From: Pseudomonas viridiflava
GTDB taxonomy: Bacteria > Pseudomonadota > Gammaproteobacteria > Pseudomonadales > Pseudomonadaceae
DNA: 64,000 nucleotides
Direction: 5' to 3'
Assembly (NCBI RefSeq): GCF_900585905.1
Contig: NZ_UTVH01000053.1
Coordinates: forward strand, 186,001-250,000
Of this stretch, positions 39,489 to 49,945 are shown one piece after another (the first letter of the stretch is position 1; every line of letters begins with the position of its first letter). A program made the position numbers and the translations under genes. The notes under the pieces are model-generated. The model saw only the letters and a list, made by a program, of their open reading frames with translations. It did not search any database and was not told the origin of the DNA.

Positions 39489-41443
39489 CAGCGGCCGCGC
39501 AAGAACAGTTTGTCGAGATCATCCAGACCCATCTGAGTCCAGGTTGGCCTGCCGTGATTGCACTGGCCGCTGCGCTCGGTGTTTTCCATGTCGCGCAGCA
39601 GGCCGTTCATTTCCGGGATGGCCAGACGCCGGTTGGCGCGGATCGCGCCATGGCAAGCCATGGTCCCGAGCAGCTCGTTCATGTGCGCCTGAACCCGGTC
39701 ACTGGTGCCGTATTCCATCAGATCGGCCAGCACATCGCTGACCAGCCGATTGGCCTCGGCCTGCTTGAGCAGTGCCGGGATCTGCCGGATCGCCAGGGTT
39801 TCCGGGCCCAGCCGCTGCAGCTCGAAACCCAGGCGCTGAAAGGTCTCGATATGCTCTTCGGCGCAATCGGCCTCGCGCTGGCTGACGGCGATGGACTCCG
39901 GCACCAGCAGCGGCTGGCCGCTCAGGCCTTCGCTGGCCATGGCGATCTTGAGCCGCTCATACATGATCCGCTCATGGGCGGCATGCATGTCCACCAGCAC
40001 CAGGCCGTGGGCGTTTTCGGCAAGAATGTAGATGCCCTTGAGCTGCGCCAGCGCGTAACCCAGCGGCGGAATATCGCCCTCGGTTTGCGGCAGCGACGGC
40101 GCAGCAGCACCCGGCAGCGGCGCATAGAACTCGCGATAGGCGGCCTGCGCCTCGGCGGCGGGCAGCGCGGCACCGGGGCGCGGCGTGTACTGGTACTGAT
40201 AACCGCTGCCGGCGCCTTGCCCGGCGGGCTTGGCGTACGGCTCAGCCTGGGGCTGCTCCAGCAGGTTGGCCGCCAGGCGCATTTCACCCTGCGGCCCGAA
40301 CTCGCCGGCCTGCGGGCCACTGGGCCGCTCGGCCACCGTCACTGGCGCTGCGCCTGCGACCTGATCCTCGGGGCGCACGTCACCCAATGCCCGATGCAGG
40401 GTGCCATAGAGAAAGTCATGCACCATGCGCCCATCGCGAAAGCGCACTTCATGCTTGGTCGGGTGCACATTGACGTCGACCACGGCCGGATCGACTTCGA
40501 AAAACAAGACGAACGTCGGGTGCCGACCATTGAACAGCACATCGCGATACGCCTGGCGCACCGCATGGGCCACGAGTTTGTCGCGCACGGCACGGCCATT
40601 GACGAAGAAATACTGCAGGTCCGCCTGGCTGCGCGAGAAGGTCGGCAAGCCGACCCAACCCCACAGGTGCAAACCATTGCGCTCGATCTCGATGGGCAGT
40701 GCCTGTTCGAGAAAGCCCGGCCCGCAGATGGCCGCAACGCGTCGGGCGCGGGCAGCATCATCCCTGGCTTCATGCAGGCTGAGGATAGTCTTGCCGTTAT
40801 GACGAAGATGGAAGGCCACGTCGAAACGGGCCAGCGCCATGCGCTTGATCACTTCCTGAAGGTGATCGAACTCGGTCTTTTCCGCTTTGAGAAACTTGCG
40901 CCGCGCAGGGGTGTTGAAAAACAGATCACGCACCTCAACCGAGGTGCCTACCGGGTGCGCCGCAGGCTGCACCCGCGAGGCCATGTCGCGACCTTCAGTC
41001 TCGACCTGCCAGGCTTGATCGGTGTCCCGGGTGCGCGAGGTCAGGGTCAGACGCGCCACCGAACTGATGGACGCCAGCGCTTCGCCGCGAAACCCCAGGC
41101 TCATCACCCGTTCAAGGTCTTCCAGCTCACGAATCTTGCTGGTGGCGTGGCGCGCCAGGGCCAGGGGCAGGTCATCGGACGAGATGCCACTGCCGTCATC
41201 ACGCACACGCAGCAGCTTGATGCCCGCCTGCTCAACGTCCACATCGATGCGCCGGGCACCGGAATCCAGGCTGTTTTCCAGCAGCTCCTTGATCACCGAA
41301 GCAGGACGCTCGACCACCTCACCGGCTGCGATCTGGTTGGCCAGCCGCGGGCTGAGCAGTTCGATGCGCGCCGCGGTGCCTGCCGCTACAGTTGCGTCTG
41401 GCGAAACATCCAGCTCAAGGCTGTCAACGAGGGAATCGGTCAT
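39488..41443 (-). CDS. mutL: DNA mismatch repair protein MutL
   Basis: 651 residues. The GHKL ATPase domain ([29 protein letters not shown]) leads to a Pro/Gln/Ala-rich linker (about 350-450) and a C-terminal dimerisation domain. The C-terminal motif reads [13 protein letters not shown], i.e. DxHAx2Ex4E, the metal-binding endonuclease motif of MutL proteins from bacteria without MutH. It mediates signalling from MutS to excision. It overlaps amiB by 4 bases and miaA by one. Confidence 0.97.
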   Translation of the reverse strand: MTDSLVDSLELDVSPDATVAAGTAARIELLSPRLANQIAAGEVVERPASVIKELLENSLDSGARRIDVDVEQAGIKLLRVRDDGSGISSDDLPLALARHATSKIRELEDLERVMSLGFRGEALASISSVARLTLTSRTRDTDQAWQVETEGRDMASRVQPAAHPVGTSVEVRDLFFNTPARRKFLKAEKTEFDHLQEVIKRMALARFDVAFHLRHNGKTILSLHEARDDAARARRVAAICGPGFLEQALPIEIERNGLHLWGWVGLPTFSRSQADLQYFFVNGRAVRDKLVAHAVRQAYRDVLFNGRHPTFVLFFEVDPAVVDVNVHPTKHEVRFRDGRMVHDFLYGTLHRALGDVRPEDQVAGAAPVTVAERPSGPQAGEFGPQGEMRLAANLLEQPQAEPYAKPAGQGAGSGYQYQYTPRPGAALPAAEAQAAYREFYAPLPGAAAPSLPQTEGDIPPLGYALAQLKGIYILAENAHGLVLVDMHAAHERIMYERLKIAMASEGLSGQPLLVPESIAVSQREADCAEEHIETFQRLGFELQRLGPETLAIRQIPALLKQAEANRLVSDVLADLMEYGTSDRVQAHMNELLGTMACHGAIRANRRLAIPEMNGLLRDMENTERSGQCNHGRPTWTQMGLDDLDKLFLRGR

Positions 41444-42873
41444 GGCTGAGAGGCCACCTCGGAACTCGGGATTCTCAAGTCCTGACCAATGCGCAGTTCA
41501 TCGCTGCTCAGGTTATTGGCGCTGCGCAAGGTCGCTGCGCTCATGTCATAGCGGGCCGCGAGCATCGCCAGGGTTTCACCCGAGCGCACTACGTGGTTGC
41601 GCGGGCCTTGAGCCAGCTTGCCGTTATCTCGCAACCAGGCAATGTAGGTGCCCTGCGGCGGATTCTGCTGGAAGAACTGCTTGACCCCGGAGGTAATCGA
41701 ACGAGCCAGTGCCTGCTGGTGTGGCGCTGCATTGAGCTTGGCCGCTTCGGCATTGTTGGAGATGAAGCCGGTTTCCACCAGAATCGACGGAATGTCCGGA
41801 GATTTCAGCACCATGAAGCCTGCCTGTTCGACCCGCTGCTTGTGCAACGAGGTCACGCGACCAATATTGGTGAGCACTTTCTGACCCACATTGAGGCTGG
41901 ACGACAGCGAAGCGGTCATGGACAAGTCCAGCAATACCCCTGCCAGCATTCGGTCCTTGTCATCCAGACTGACTGCACCGGCACCACCAATAAGGTCGGA
42001 ACGGTTTTCACTGTCCGCCAGCCAGCGTGCGGTTTCCGACGTGGCACCACGATCGGACAGCGCAAACACCGATGCCCCGAAGGCAGCTCTCGACGGCGCC
42101 GCATCGGCATGAATCGAGACGAACAGGTCGGCACCCTTGGCGCGGGCAATTTCGGTGCGTTTGCGCAGCGGGATGAAATAGTCGCCGGTACGGGTCAGCT
42201 CGGCGCGGTAACCCTTCTCGGCATTGATTTGCCGCTGCAGCTCCTTGGCAATGGCCAATACCAGATTTTTCTCTTTCTGCCCGGCGCTGCCTGACGCGCC
42301 CGGGTCTTCGCCGCCGTGACCGGCATCGATGACGATGACAATATCGCGCTTGCCATTAGGCACAGGAGTGAGCTTGATCTCGGGTTTGGCCGGACTGACC
42401 GGCACTGCAGGCGCAGTGGTTGCAGGGGTGCTGGCAATGATCGTGGGCGTCGGGTTGGCGTCTGAGGCTTCGTCAAACAGATCGACCACCAGACGATTGC
42501 CGTATTGCTGGTTGGGCGCCAGGGTGAAGCTCTTGGGCGTGACCGCTTTTTTCAGATCAATGACGACGCGCAAATCCGTGGGTGTACGCTGGGCCGAGCG
42601 CATGCTGGTGATCGGCGTGTTGGCGGTCGGCACGTTCAACGGACCGCTCAGCGTCGCGCCGCCGATATCGATGACCAGACGATCCGGCGAGGTCAGGGTA
42701 AAAACACTGTGCTGCACCGGACCCGAAAGATCGAACACCAGACGGGTGTTATCCGGCGCACGCCATAAGCGCACACTTTTTACCTGGGTCGCAGCCAGTG
42801 CATCGACAGCCAGGGCTGTCAGGAGCAGACCCACTACAGTAACCAGCGCGCGCATGCGCATACCTAACCCCAT
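41440..42873 (-). CDS. amiB: N-acetylmuramoyl-L-alanine amidase (AmiB/AmiC type) with LysM
   Basis: 477 residues from ATG 42873, two bases after the tsaE stop; ATG 42861 ([11 protein letters not shown]) is an alternative. A signal peptide (to about VDALA) precedes an AMIN domain ([22 protein letters not shown]), the zinc Amidase_3 domain ([36 protein letters not shown]) and a C-terminal LysM ([29 protein letters not shown]). It is a periplasmic septal peptidoglycan amidase for daughter-cell separation, activated by EnvC/NlpD-like proteins in relatives. Confidence 0.95.
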   Translation of the reverse strand: MGLGMRMRALVTVVGLLLTALAVDALAATQVKSVRLWRAPDNTRLVFDLSGPVQHSVFTLTSPDRLVIDIGGATLSGPLNVPTANTPITSMRSAQRTPTDLRVVIDLKKAVTPKSFTLAPNQQYGNRLVVDLFDEASDANPTPTIIASTPATTAPAVPVSPAKPEIKLTPVPNGKRDIVIVIDAGHGGEDPGASGSAGQKEKNLVLAIAKELQRQINAEKGYRAELTRTGDYFIPLRKRTEIARAKGADLFVSIHADAAPSRAAFGASVFALSDRGATSETARWLADSENRSDLIGGAGAVSLDDKDRMLAGVLLDLSMTASLSSSLNVGQKVLTNIGRVTSLHKQRVEQAGFMVLKSPDIPSILVETGFISNNAEAAKLNAAPHQQALARSITSGVKQFFQQNPPQGTYIAWLRDNGKLAQGPRNHVVRSGETLAMLAARYDMSAATLRSANNLSSDELRIGQDLRIPSSEVASQP

Positions 42874-42875
42874 CT

Positions 42876-43346
42876 CTATTTGAATTCCAACGCCAAAACG
42901 GCACACCAGGTTTCGCCACGCGAGCCGGTTGGGCTCAAAGTCAGTGTCCGACCTTGCGCATGGGCGCCAATGGTAATGGTCAGGTCAGGCTTTGGCAAAA
43001 AGCCTGCACCGCGCTGGGGCCATTCGATCAGGCAAAGTGCATCACCTTCGAAGTAGTCACGAATGCCCAGAAACTCCAGCTCTTCCGGATCGACCAGGCG
43101 ATACAGGTCGAAATGGAACGCGCGCACGGCGCCCAGCTCATAGGGCTCCACCAGGGTGAACGTCGGGCTCTTGACTGCGCCAACATGGCCCAGGCCGCGG
43201 ATGATACCCCGCGAAAGAGTGGTTTTACCGGCACCTAGGTCGCCTTCAAGAAAAATGACGCCCAGCCCCCTGGTTACCTCGGCAATGCGCGCACCGAAAG
43301 CGGTCATGGCGTCTTCGCCGACCAGGTGCAGCGTTAACTCAGACAC
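42876..43346 (-). CDS. tsaE: tRNA t6A biosynthesis ATPase TsaE
   Basis: 156 residues. P-loop GDLGAGKTTLSRGI, then SPTFTLVEPYE and HFDLYRLVDPEELEFLG, the family fingerprint. It works with TsaB, TsaC and TsaD to make N6-threonylcarbamoyladenosine at tRNA position 37. It overlaps the end of nnr by 13 bp and is followed after 2 bp by amiB, in the conserved yjeF-yjeE-amiB order. Confidence 0.95.
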   Translation of the reverse strand: MSELTLHLVGEDAMTAFGARIAEVTRGLGVIFLEGDLGAGKTTLSRGIIRGLGHVGAVKSPTFTLVEPYELGAVRAFHFDLYRLVDPEELEFLGIRDYFEGDALCLIEWPQRGAGFLPKPDLTITIGAHAQGRTLTLSPTGSRGETWCAVLALEFK

Positions 43347-44830
43347 GGTTGCTGTTCCTCCAATAACTGACGAATGGCTGGAATAAGATCACTGGCCGCC
43401 AGCCCACGACCGGCCTTGCCCACGTGCTCGCCTGCGCTGGCATGCAGCCATGTACCGAGGCACGCGGCGTCGAACGGTTTCATCTTTTGCGCCAGCAGCG
43501 CGCCAATCAGCCCGGCCAGCACGTCGCCAAGGCCTGCAGTCGCCATGGCCGGATGGCCGCGATCGCACAGGGCAAGCCGGCCGTCGACATCGGCAACCAG
43601 GCTGCCGCTGCCCTTGAGCACGCACACCGCGTTGAACCGGCTGGCCAGCGCACGTGCGGCGGCCGGTCGATCAGCCTGAACCTGTTGCACGCTGATACCC
43701 AACAGCCGCGCGGCCTCACCGGGATGAGGCGTGATCACGCTGCCGCCGGGCAACGCCACCCAACCCTGGGCCAACTGATTCAGTGCCTCGGCGTCCCATA
43801 CCTGCGGGCGCTCGGCATTGGCAGCGGCCGACAACAAACTGCGCCCCCAGGCGCCCTGCCCCAGACCCGGACCGATCACCAGCACGCTGGCCGCCTCGAT
43901 CAACGCCATCAATTGATTGGCAGAGCGCACGCCTGTGCTCATGACTTCCGGAAGCCGCATCAACGCAGCGGGCACATGCTCGGCGCGGGTCGCCAGAGTG
44001 ACCATGCCAGCACCGCAGCGCAAGGCGCTTTCCATGGTCAACAGGCTTGCACCACCGAAGCCGAGGTCGCCGCCGATGACCAATACCCGGCCGTACATGC
44101 CCTTATGGGCAGTACGTGGACGTACAGCCAGGCGCGGCAGATTAAAAGTATCAAGACGTGTCGCCATGGCTTGCGCAGCGACAACGCCCGCGGCCTGCGC
44201 CTGTAAATCGTCGAATACCAGCTCGCCTACAAGGTCGGGCGCATCGGCAGTCAATAACCCCAGCTTCAGCCCGATGTAGGTCACCGTCAGATCGGCGCGC
44301 ACGGCGCTGCCCAGGATGCAGCCGGTATCGGCGCTCAGGCCGGAAGGAATATCCACCGCCACCACCGGCACGTCGCTGGCATTGATCGCCTCAATGGCCG
44401 CCTTGTAAGGCGCGCGAACTTCACCACTGAGGCCGGTGCCCAGCAGCGCGTCGACAACAATGCCGCGCAGCGGCTGGTGACGCCAGGGTTGGATATCCAC
44501 GCCTGCGGACGCGGCTTCGGCATGGGCAGAGGCGGCATCGCCGGTCAGTTGCGCGGCGTCGCCCACGGCGAAAACCTCAACCGTCCAGCCAGCCCTGTGC
44601 GCCAGCGCTGCGATCAGGTAACCGTCGCCCGCATTGTTGCCGCGCCCGGCCAGCACTGTCAGGTGCAACGCTTCGGGCCAGCGGCGGCGCAGGGCGCGCC
44701 AGGTGGCACGGGCTGCGCGTTGCATCAATTCGAGGCCGCTGGTACCGGCCGCGATCAGTTGCGCATCAAGGGCGCGAACCTGCGCAGCGCTGTACAGCGC
44801 GTCGGGTAATTGCGGTTTCGTATCGACCAT
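43334..44830 (-). CDS. nnr: Bifunctional NAD(P)HX epimerase / ADP-dependent dehydratase
   Basis: 498 residues from ATG 44830, with GGAG ten bases upstream. The N-terminal YjeF_N epimerase (AGRGNNAGDGYLIAALAHRAG, VVDALLGTGLSGEV) spans about 1-215; the C-terminal ribokinase-like dehydratase carries VLVIGPGLGQG, VITPHPGEAARLLG, VCVLKGSGSLVAD and ATAGLGDVLAGLIGALLAQ. It repairs hydrated NADH and NADPH. Head of the leftward superoperon, divergent from queG across 62 bp. Confidence 0.95.
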   Translation of the reverse strand: MVDTKPQLPDALYSAAQVRALDAQLIAAGTSGLELMQRAARATWRALRRRWPEALHLTVLAGRGNNAGDGYLIAALAHRAGWTVEVFAVGDAAQLTGDAASAHAEAASAGVDIQPWRHQPLRGIVVDALLGTGLSGEVRAPYKAAIEAINASDVPVVAVDIPSGLSADTGCILGSAVRADLTVTYIGLKLGLLTADAPDLVGELVFDDLQAQAAGVVAAQAMATRLDTFNLPRLAVRPRTAHKGMYGRVLVIGGDLGFGGASLLTMESALRCGAGMVTLATRAEHVPAALMRLPEVMSTGVRSANQLMALIEAASVLVIGPGLGQGAWGRSLLSAAANAERPQVWDAEALNQLAQGWVALPGGSVITPHPGEAARLLGISVQQVQADRPAAARALASRFNAVCVLKGSGSLVADVDGRLALCDRGHPAMATAGLGDVLAGLIGALLAQKMKPFDAACLGTWLHASAGEHVGKAGRGLAASDLIPAIRQLLEEQQPCLS

Positions 44831-44892
44831 GCGTCTCTGAGCTCCGATGTCTGGCAGAATTATACGCACCTCCACCTGGTTTCTCCCTGCGC

Positions 44893-45975
44893 ATGCCCGT
44901 TATAACTGTTGATTCGCCCGACACTGTTGACCTCGTCACGCTTGCCCAGTCGATCAAGGCGTGGGGGCGCGAGCTGGGCTTTCAACAGGTCGGGATTGCC
45001 GGGCTTGACCTGGCTGAGCACGAACAGCACCTGCAACGCTGGCTGGACGCGGGTTATCACGGCGAGATGGACTATATGGCAGCACATGGCAGCAAACGTT
45101 CGCACCCGGAAGAACTGGTGCCGGGCACGTTGCGTGTGGTGTCGTTGCGCATGGATTACCTGCCCGGCGACAGCGAGATGGCTCAACGCCTGGCCGAGCC
45201 GGAAAAGGCCTACGTGTCGCGCTATGCCCTGGGCCGCGACTATCACAAGCTGATCCGCAAACGCGTGCAGCAACTGGCCGAGCGCATCCAGCAAGCCATC
45301 GGGCCGTTTGGCTATCGCGCGTTTGTCGACAGTGCCCCCGTACTGGAAAAAGCCATTGCCGAGCAGGCCGGGCTGGGCTGGATCGGCAAGAACACGCTGG
45401 TACTCAATCGCAAGGCGGGGAGTTTCTTCTTTCTCAGCGAACTGTTCGTTGACCTGCCGCTGCCCGTGGATCCGGCCCATGGCAGCGAACATTGCGGGCG
45501 CTGCACGGCGTGTCTGGACATCTGTCCGACCGCCGCTTTTGTCGGGCCCTATGTCCTGGATGCCAGGCGCTGCATCTCCTACCTGACCATCGAGCTCAAG
45601 ACCGCCATACCCGTAGAGCTGCGCCCGCTGATTGGCAATCGGGTGTTCGGCTGCGATGACTGCCAGATCGTCTGCCCGTGGAATCGCTTCGCCCGCCCCA
45701 CCGAGCAGGCGGACTTCCAGCCCAGGCATAATCTGGACAATGCCGGGCTGGCGGAGCTGTTCATGTGGGATGAGGATAAATTCCTCAGCAATACCGAAGG
45801 ATCGCCCTTGCGCCGCGCCGGTTACGAGCGCTGGCTACGCAACCTGGCGGTTGGCCTGGGCAACGCGCCATCCACGATCCCGGTACTGGAAGCCCTGCAG
45901 GCGCGGCGCGATTATCCGTCGGAGCTGGTACGCGAGCACGTGGAGTGGGCATTGGCGCAGCATGCGCAACGCTGA
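44893..45975 (+). CDS. queG: Epoxyqueuosine reductase QueG
   Basis: 360 residues. It reduces epoxyqueuosine to queuosine in tRNA using cobalamin and two 4Fe-4S clusters. The first cluster motif is CGRCTACLDICPTAA; the second is in CDDCQIVCPWN. The N-terminal region LGFQQVGIAGLDLAEHEQHLQRWLDAGYHGEMDYM is typical. A HEAT-like segment near the C-terminus (AGYERWLRNLAVGLGNAP) follows. Start chosen at ATG 44893, 62 bp from the divergent nnr start. Confidence 0.95.
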   Translation: MPVITVDSPDTVDLVTLAQSIKAWGRELGFQQVGIAGLDLAEHEQHLQRWLDAGYHGEMDYMAAHGSKRSHPEELVPGTLRVVSLRMDYLPGDSEMAQRLAEPEKAYVSRYALGRDYHKLIRKRVQQLAERIQQAIGPFGYRAFVDSAPVLEKAIAEQAGLGWIGKNTLVLNRKAGSFFFLSELFVDLPLPVDPAHGSEHCGRCTACLDICPTAAFVGPYVLDARRCISYLTIELKTAIPVELRPLIGNRVFGCDDCQIVCPWNRFARPTEQADFQPRHNLDNAGLAELFMWDEDKFLSNTEGSPLRRAGYERWLRNLAVGLGNAPSTIPVLEALQARRDYPSELVREHVEWALAQHAQR

Positions 45976-46019
45976 GGCCCGGACACTCTGAAAGGCCACT
46001 TGATTACGGATGATTTTAG

Positions 46020-46122
46020 GTAGGAGCGCACGAGCACCGCGAGGCCGCGATGACGGTCTGTCAGAACACCACTATCGTAGGCTCGCGGTGCTCGGTGGAG
46101 CGCCACCCCGATCGCTCCTACA
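46020..46122. repeat. BIME-like pair (TAGGAGCGCACGAGCACCGC family)
   Basis: GTAGGAGCGCACGAGCACCG (46020) faces an inverted partner ending GATCGCTCCTACAG (46110-46123), enclosing GGTGCTCGGTGG. It is the same family as the middle part of the 200-bp units at 9223-9821. It lies between the convergent queG and TRIC genes. Confidence 0.85.
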
Positions 46123-46178
46123 GGTTCTATGGCTGCTGCATAACGGCGCGGCGTCTGGACGACCGGGCATCGCGGCCA

Positions 46179-46793
46179 TTAATGCTCAGCATCGTTGTAG
46201 ACGAATTTCGGCATGTTCCAGTTGAAGCGGATCGCCAACAGCCTCAGTAGCAGGCCGCCGAATAGAGTAATAAGGATGCTCTGCTCTTCGGGCAGTTCGA
46301 CATAGCGGCAGAGCAGAAAACACCACGCCGCCAGGAATGAAACGCTGGCGTACAGTTCGCGGCGGAAGACCAGCGGGATGTCGTTGCAGAAGATGTCTCG
46401 CAAGATGCCGCCAAATACCCCGGTGATCACGCCACACACCGAAGCCACCATCAGACCGGCGCCGGTTTCCAGGGCAGTCAGGCAGCCGATCAGGGTAAAC
46501 GCCACCAACCCCAGCGCGTCGAGCACCAGAAACAATGAACGCAGATGGCGCATCAGCGGCGCAATAAAAATGGTCAGCAAGGCGGCAACGCTGGTCAGCA
46601 CCAGGTATTCAGGGTGCTTGACCCAGGTCAGCGGGTAATGCCCGAGCAGCACATCACGCACCGAGCCGCCACCCAGCGCGGTGATGCAGGCAATCAACAC
46701 CACACCGAACCAGTCCATCCCGCGTCGCCCGGCGGACAGCGCACCGGTCATGGCTTCTGCGGTAATGGCAATCAGATAGAGCATCAGCAACAT
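46179..46793 (-). CDS. TRIC-type trimeric intracellular cation channel family protein (YicG-like)
   Basis: 204 residues from ATG 46793 (AGGGA upstream); a longer in-frame ATG at 46943 would run through a REP palindrome and add a non-conserved leader. Seven hydrophobic segments arranged as two repeats, each with a glycine-rich kink motif (GGGSVRDVLLG and GGILRDIFCND), match the UPF0126/TRIC family of homotrimeric K+ channels. The physiological role in bacteria is poorly defined. Confidence 0.88.
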   Translation of the reverse strand: MLLMLYLIAITAEAMTGALSAGRRGMDWFGVVLIACITALGGGSVRDVLLGHYPLTWVKHPEYLVLTSVAALLTIFIAPLMRHLRSLFLVLDALGLVAFTLIGCLTALETGAGLMVASVCGVITGVFGGILRDIFCNDIPLVFRRELYASVSFLAAWCFLLCRYVELPEEQSILITLFGGLLLRLLAIRFNWNMPKFVYNDAEH

Positions 46794-46877
46794 GGCGGCA
46801 GTCCCTGCGAAGAAGCCGCGCAGTCTAGGGCAAGCACCAAAAGAGGGCAAAGCGGGATGCCACGGCAAGCGCCGTTT

Positions 46878-46922
46878 CTGTAGGAGCCAACTTGTTGGTG
46901 CCCACTTGTTGGCTCCTACAGC
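46878..46922. repeat. Near-perfect REP-like palindrome (TGTAGGAGCCAAC family)
   Basis: TGTAGGAGCCAACTTGTTGG followed closely by CCACTTGTTGGCTCCTACA forms one compact hairpin between the orn stop and the TRIC gene start. The family recurs at 27637 and 48741. Confidence 0.88.
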
Positions 46923-46939
46923 AGGGATGATGCTCGGCA

Positions 46940-47476
46940 TCAACCTTTGATGAAGTGCTCGCGATAGAAGCGCAGCTCGGCGATGGATTCGCGAATGTCG
47001 TCCAGTGCCAGATGGGTGCTGCCCTTCTGGAACTTAAGCTCCGGCGACCAGCGCGCAGCCAGCTCCTTGAGCGTGGACACATCAAGGTTGCGATAGTGGA
47101 AGTAATGCTCCAGCGTCGGCATGTGGCGATAAAGGAAGCGCCGATCCTGACAGATGCTGTTGCCACAGATCGGCGAGCTGCGCTCCGGCACCCACTGCTT
47201 GATGAATTCCAGGGTCTGCGCTTCGGCTTCGGCCATGCTGACGGTGCTTTCGCGAACCCGCTGGGTCAGACCGGAGCCGCCGTGCTGGCGGGTATTCCAC
47301 TCGTCCATCCGGGCCAGGGTCTCATCGCTCTGATGCACGGCGATGACCGGGCCTTCAGCCAGGGTGTTGAGCTCGCTGTCAGTGATGATCGTCGCCATTT
47401 CGATGATGACGTCGGTGTCCGGGTCCAGACCGGTCATTTCCAGATCGATCCAGATCAGGTTCAGCTTGTTCTGCAT
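46940..47476 (-). CDS. orn: Oligoribonuclease Orn
   Basis: 178 residues. DEDDh 3'-5' exonuclease with the first acidic pair in [10 protein letters not shown], a middle Asp in [12 protein letters not shown] and the His/Asp in [11 protein letters not shown]. It clears 2-5-nt RNAs and, in pseudomonads, the c-di-GMP breakdown product pGpG, so it is needed for second-messenger turnover. Divergent from rsgA over 94 bp. Confidence 0.97.
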   Translation of the reverse strand: MQNKLNLIWIDLEMTGLDPDTDVIIEMATIITDSELNTLAEGPVIAVHQSDETLARMDEWNTRQHGGSGLTQRVRESTVSMAEAEAQTLEFIKQWVPERSSPICGNSICQDRRFLYRHMPTLEHYFHYRNLDVSTLKELAARWSPELKFQKGSTHLALDDIRESIAELRFYREHFIKG

Positions 47477-47570
47477 AATTGACTCCTCAGCGTAGGCGCG
47501 CAGTTTAGCTTACCCCGGCGTGCTAGTATGCTTTGCGCTACTTTCAGCTGCTCTATAACACGGAACACCC

Positions 47571-48602
47571 ATGGCCAAACGCCAACTCAATCGTCGTCAG
47601 AACTGGCGCATCGAAAAAATTCAGGGCGAGCGTGCCGCCCGAGCCGCCAAACGTGAGTCACAAGCGCTGGAGACCCTCGAAGGGGGCGACTTGGGCCCGG
47701 AACAGACCGGCCTTGTGATTGCGCACTTTGGCGTGCAGGTAGAAGTCGAAGCAACCGACGGCGAGCACGCAGGTCAGGTGTTCCGCTGCCATTTGCGCGC
47801 CAACCTGCCAGCGCTGGTCACCGGCGATCGCGTGGTCTGGCGTGCGGGTAATCAGGGCATCGGCGTCATCGTTGCGCAACTGCCACGTGCCACAGAACTG
47901 CGCCGCCCGGACAGCCGCGGCCAGCTCAAGCCGGTGGCGGCCAACGTCGATCTCATCGTCATTGTCTTTGCCCCGGCACCCGAGCCCCATGCCAACCTGA
48001 TCGACCGTTACTTGGTCGCAGCCGAACATGCCGGCATTCGGCCCTTGCTGCTGCTGAACAAGTTCGACCTGATCAATGAGCAGAACGCCCCGGCGCTCAA
48101 CGCCCTGCTGGCGGTCTACCGCACGCTGGGTTACCCGGTGCTGGAAGTCTCTGCCCATCATGGCGACGGCATGCAGCAGTTGCAGGACCAGTTGGACGGG
48201 CACATCAGCGTGTTCGTCGGGCAGTCCGGCGTGGGCAAGTCGTCGCTGGTCAACAGCCTGCTGCCTGAAGTCGAGACGCGCGTTGGCCCGCTGTCGGAAT
48301 GGTCCGGACAGGGCACGCACACCACGACCACCGCTCGCCTGTTTCACTTTCCCCGTGGTGGCGACCTGATCGACTCCCCCGGCATTCGTGAATTCGGCCT
48401 GGGCCACGTTAGCCGTGCCGATGTCGAAGCGGGTTTCATCGAGTTCAACGACCTGATCGGCACCTGCCGCTTCCGCGACTGCAAGCACGACCGCGAGCCC
48501 GGTTGCGCCCTGCTGATCGCGCTGGAGGAAGGCCGCGTACAGCAGCAGCGCATGAACAGCTACCGCTCGATCATCGCCAGCCTGCCGGAAAGCAGTTATT
48601 GA
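47571..48602 (+). CDS. rsgA: Ribosome small-subunit GTPase RsgA
   Basis: 343 residues. An N-terminal basic tail and OB-fold (about 35-110) precede a circularly permuted G domain, in order G4 NKFDL, G1 [13 protein letters not shown]3 DSPGI. A C-terminal zinc-binding segment ([14 protein letters not shown]) follows. It matures the 30S subunit by releasing RbfA and related factors. ATG 47571 has CGGAAC upstream. It converges on motB across a REP pair and a terminator. Confidence 0.96.
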   Translation: MAKRQLNRRQNWRIEKIQGERAARAAKRESQALETLEGGDLGPEQTGLVIAHFGVQVEVEATDGEHAGQVFRCHLRANLPALVTGDRVVWRAGNQGIGVIVAQLPRATELRRPDSRGQLKPVAANVDLIVIVFAPAPEPHANLIDRYLVAAEHAGIRPLLLLNKFDLINEQNAPALNALLAVYRTLGYPVLEVSAHHGDGMQQLQDQLDGHISVFVGQSGVGKSSLVNSLLPEVETRVGPLSEWSGQGTHTTTTARLFHFPRGGDLIDSPGIREFGLGHVSRADVEAGFIEFNDLIGTCRFRDCKHDREPGCALLIALEEGRVQQQRMNSYRSIIASLPESSY

Positions 48603-48740
48603 AGTTCGTGCAAGCCCTATGGGCACGAATTGACTCGCGAATGGGCCGGTACATTCATGGAATATGTGTTTCAGGAATGCCGCCTTCCCGAATGAATTCG
48701 GTCCCACAAAATACAGGTACGTTTGAAGCTGCCACGAACC

Positions 48741-48825
48741 CTGTAGGAGCGAACTTGTTCGCGAAACGGCGGAACTGACAGACCGCTTCGCCACAAGTGG
48801 GCACCAACAAGTTGGCTCCTACAGA
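48741..48825. repeat. REP-like pair between rsgA and motB
   Basis: CTGTAGGAGCGAACTTGTTC (48741) faces ACCAACAAGTTGGCTCCTAC (about 48803-48823). The arms belong to two variants of the GTAGGAGC family. Confidence 0.85.
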
Positions 48826-48836
48826 CTGGCGGCTGG

Positions 48837-48878
48837 CAAAAAAGCCCGGGCTCTTTCGAGATCCGGGCTTTTTGTTTT
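48837..48878. terminator. Bidirectional terminator between rsgA and motB
   Basis: Stem AAAAAGCCCGG with CCGGGCTTTTT around about 13 bases that can themselves pair (CTC/GAG), with T-runs outward on both strands (TTTTTGTTTTT rightward). Confidence 0.85.
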
Positions 48879-48898
48879 TCCGCAGGACCGCAGCACGC

Positions 48899-49942
48899 TT
48901 AGTTCTTGGTCTCTTCTAGCTTCAGCGTGCCGTCTTCGAATAGGTTGAGCTTCTGCCGCAACTCCCGAGGCTGGACGTAGGCGGACGGGTCAGCGGGCTG
49001 GATATTGCCCGCACCAGGCACGGCAGCCGGGGCTGGCGCAGGCGCCGGAGCCGGAGCCGGAGCCGCCGGTTGCTCGCTGTCGCCCGCGCCGATGTCGTGA
49101 GTGCCTTCCATGCGCTGCTGCGCTTTTCTGGTCATGACCACGATATCAATGCGACGGTTGACCGGATTGAGCGGTTGAGTACGGTCATACAACAGCGATG
49201 AGGCGTAACCCACGACCCGGGCAACCTGGGTTTCAGGGTAGGTCCCGGCAATCAGCGCCCGACGCGCGGCATTGGCCCGGTTGGCGGAGAGCTCCCAGTT
49301 GCCGAAATCGCCGTTGCCCACGAAAGGCTTGGCATCGGTATGACCACTGACGCTGATCTTGTTCGGCACCGCTTTGATGGTGTCGGCCATGGCCAGCAGA
49401 ATGTCTTCGAAATATGGTTTGAGCCGCGAGCTGCCGGAGTCAAACATAGGCCGGTTGTCCGCATCGGTAATCTGAATCCGCAGTCCGTCCTGGGTGATCT
49501 CGAAGTGGATCTGATCCTTGAATTTCTGCAGCTCCGGATTCTCTTCGACCTTGTTCTGCAGTTCTTGCAGCAGCAACTCAAGGCGCTCCTGCTCAACCTC
49601 TTCAGCCTTGGCCTCAGCCGTTTCGGCCTCGATGGGCACTGCCTGCGGGGAGGGCGTGCTCTGGACCTCAGGGTTCAGGGTCTGGTCCGGAGACATTTCG
49701 GGCGAGCCGCCCAGATCGATGACGTAAGGCGATCCACTTTCAGAAAACCCCACCGGGTCCTTGAAGTAGCCCGCAATGGCAACCAGCTGCTCAGGTGTAG
49801 CGGACGACAGCAGCCACAGCACCAGAAAGAACGCCATCATGGCGGTGGCAAAGTCGGCGAACGCGATTTTCCATGCGCCGCCGTGGTGCCCCGCTTCATA
49901 GCGCTTGACGCGCTTGATGATTATCGGCTGATTATTTTCCAT
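48899..49942 (-). CDS. motB: Flagellar motor stator protein MotB
   Basis: 347 residues. One transmembrane helix (about 27-48, FADFATAMMAFFLVLWLLSS) carries the proton-binding Asp30. A plug/linker region rich in Glu and Gln (about 90-140) precedes an OmpA-like peptidoglycan-binding domain (ISVSGHTDAKPF, NWELSANRANAARRALI, PLNPVNRRIDIVVM). A Pro-Ala dipeptide run (about residues 289-303) and a charged C-tail follow. It pairs with MotA; the genes are 3 bp apart. Confidence 0.96.
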   Translation of the reverse strand: MENNQPIIIKRVKRYEAGHHGGAWKIAFADFATAMMAFFLVLWLLSSATPEQLVAIAGYFKDPVGFSESGSPYVIDLGGSPEMSPDQTLNPEVQSTPSPQAVPIEAETAEAKAEEVEQERLELLLQELQNKVEENPELQKFKDQIHFEITQDGLRIQITDADNRPMFDSGSSRLKPYFEDILLAMADTIKAVPNKISVSGHTDAKPFVGNGDFGNWELSANRANAARRALIAGTYPETQVARVVGYASSLLYDRTQPLNPVNRRIDIVVMTRKAQQRMEGTHDIGAGDSEQPAAPAPAPAPAPAPAAVPGAGNIQPADPSAYVQPRELRQKLNLFEDGTLKLEETKN

Positions 49943-49945
49943 GAC

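Noticed and set aside
39554..41449. 631-codon + strand open frame opposite mutL
   Set aside because: Antisense shadow of mutL; the GHKL and endonuclease motifs are on the minus strand.
46794..46943. N-terminal extension of the TRIC-type protein
   Set aside because: The extension would translate a REP palindrome and lacks hydrophobic or conserved character; ATG 46793 with AGGGA upstream gives the normal family length.
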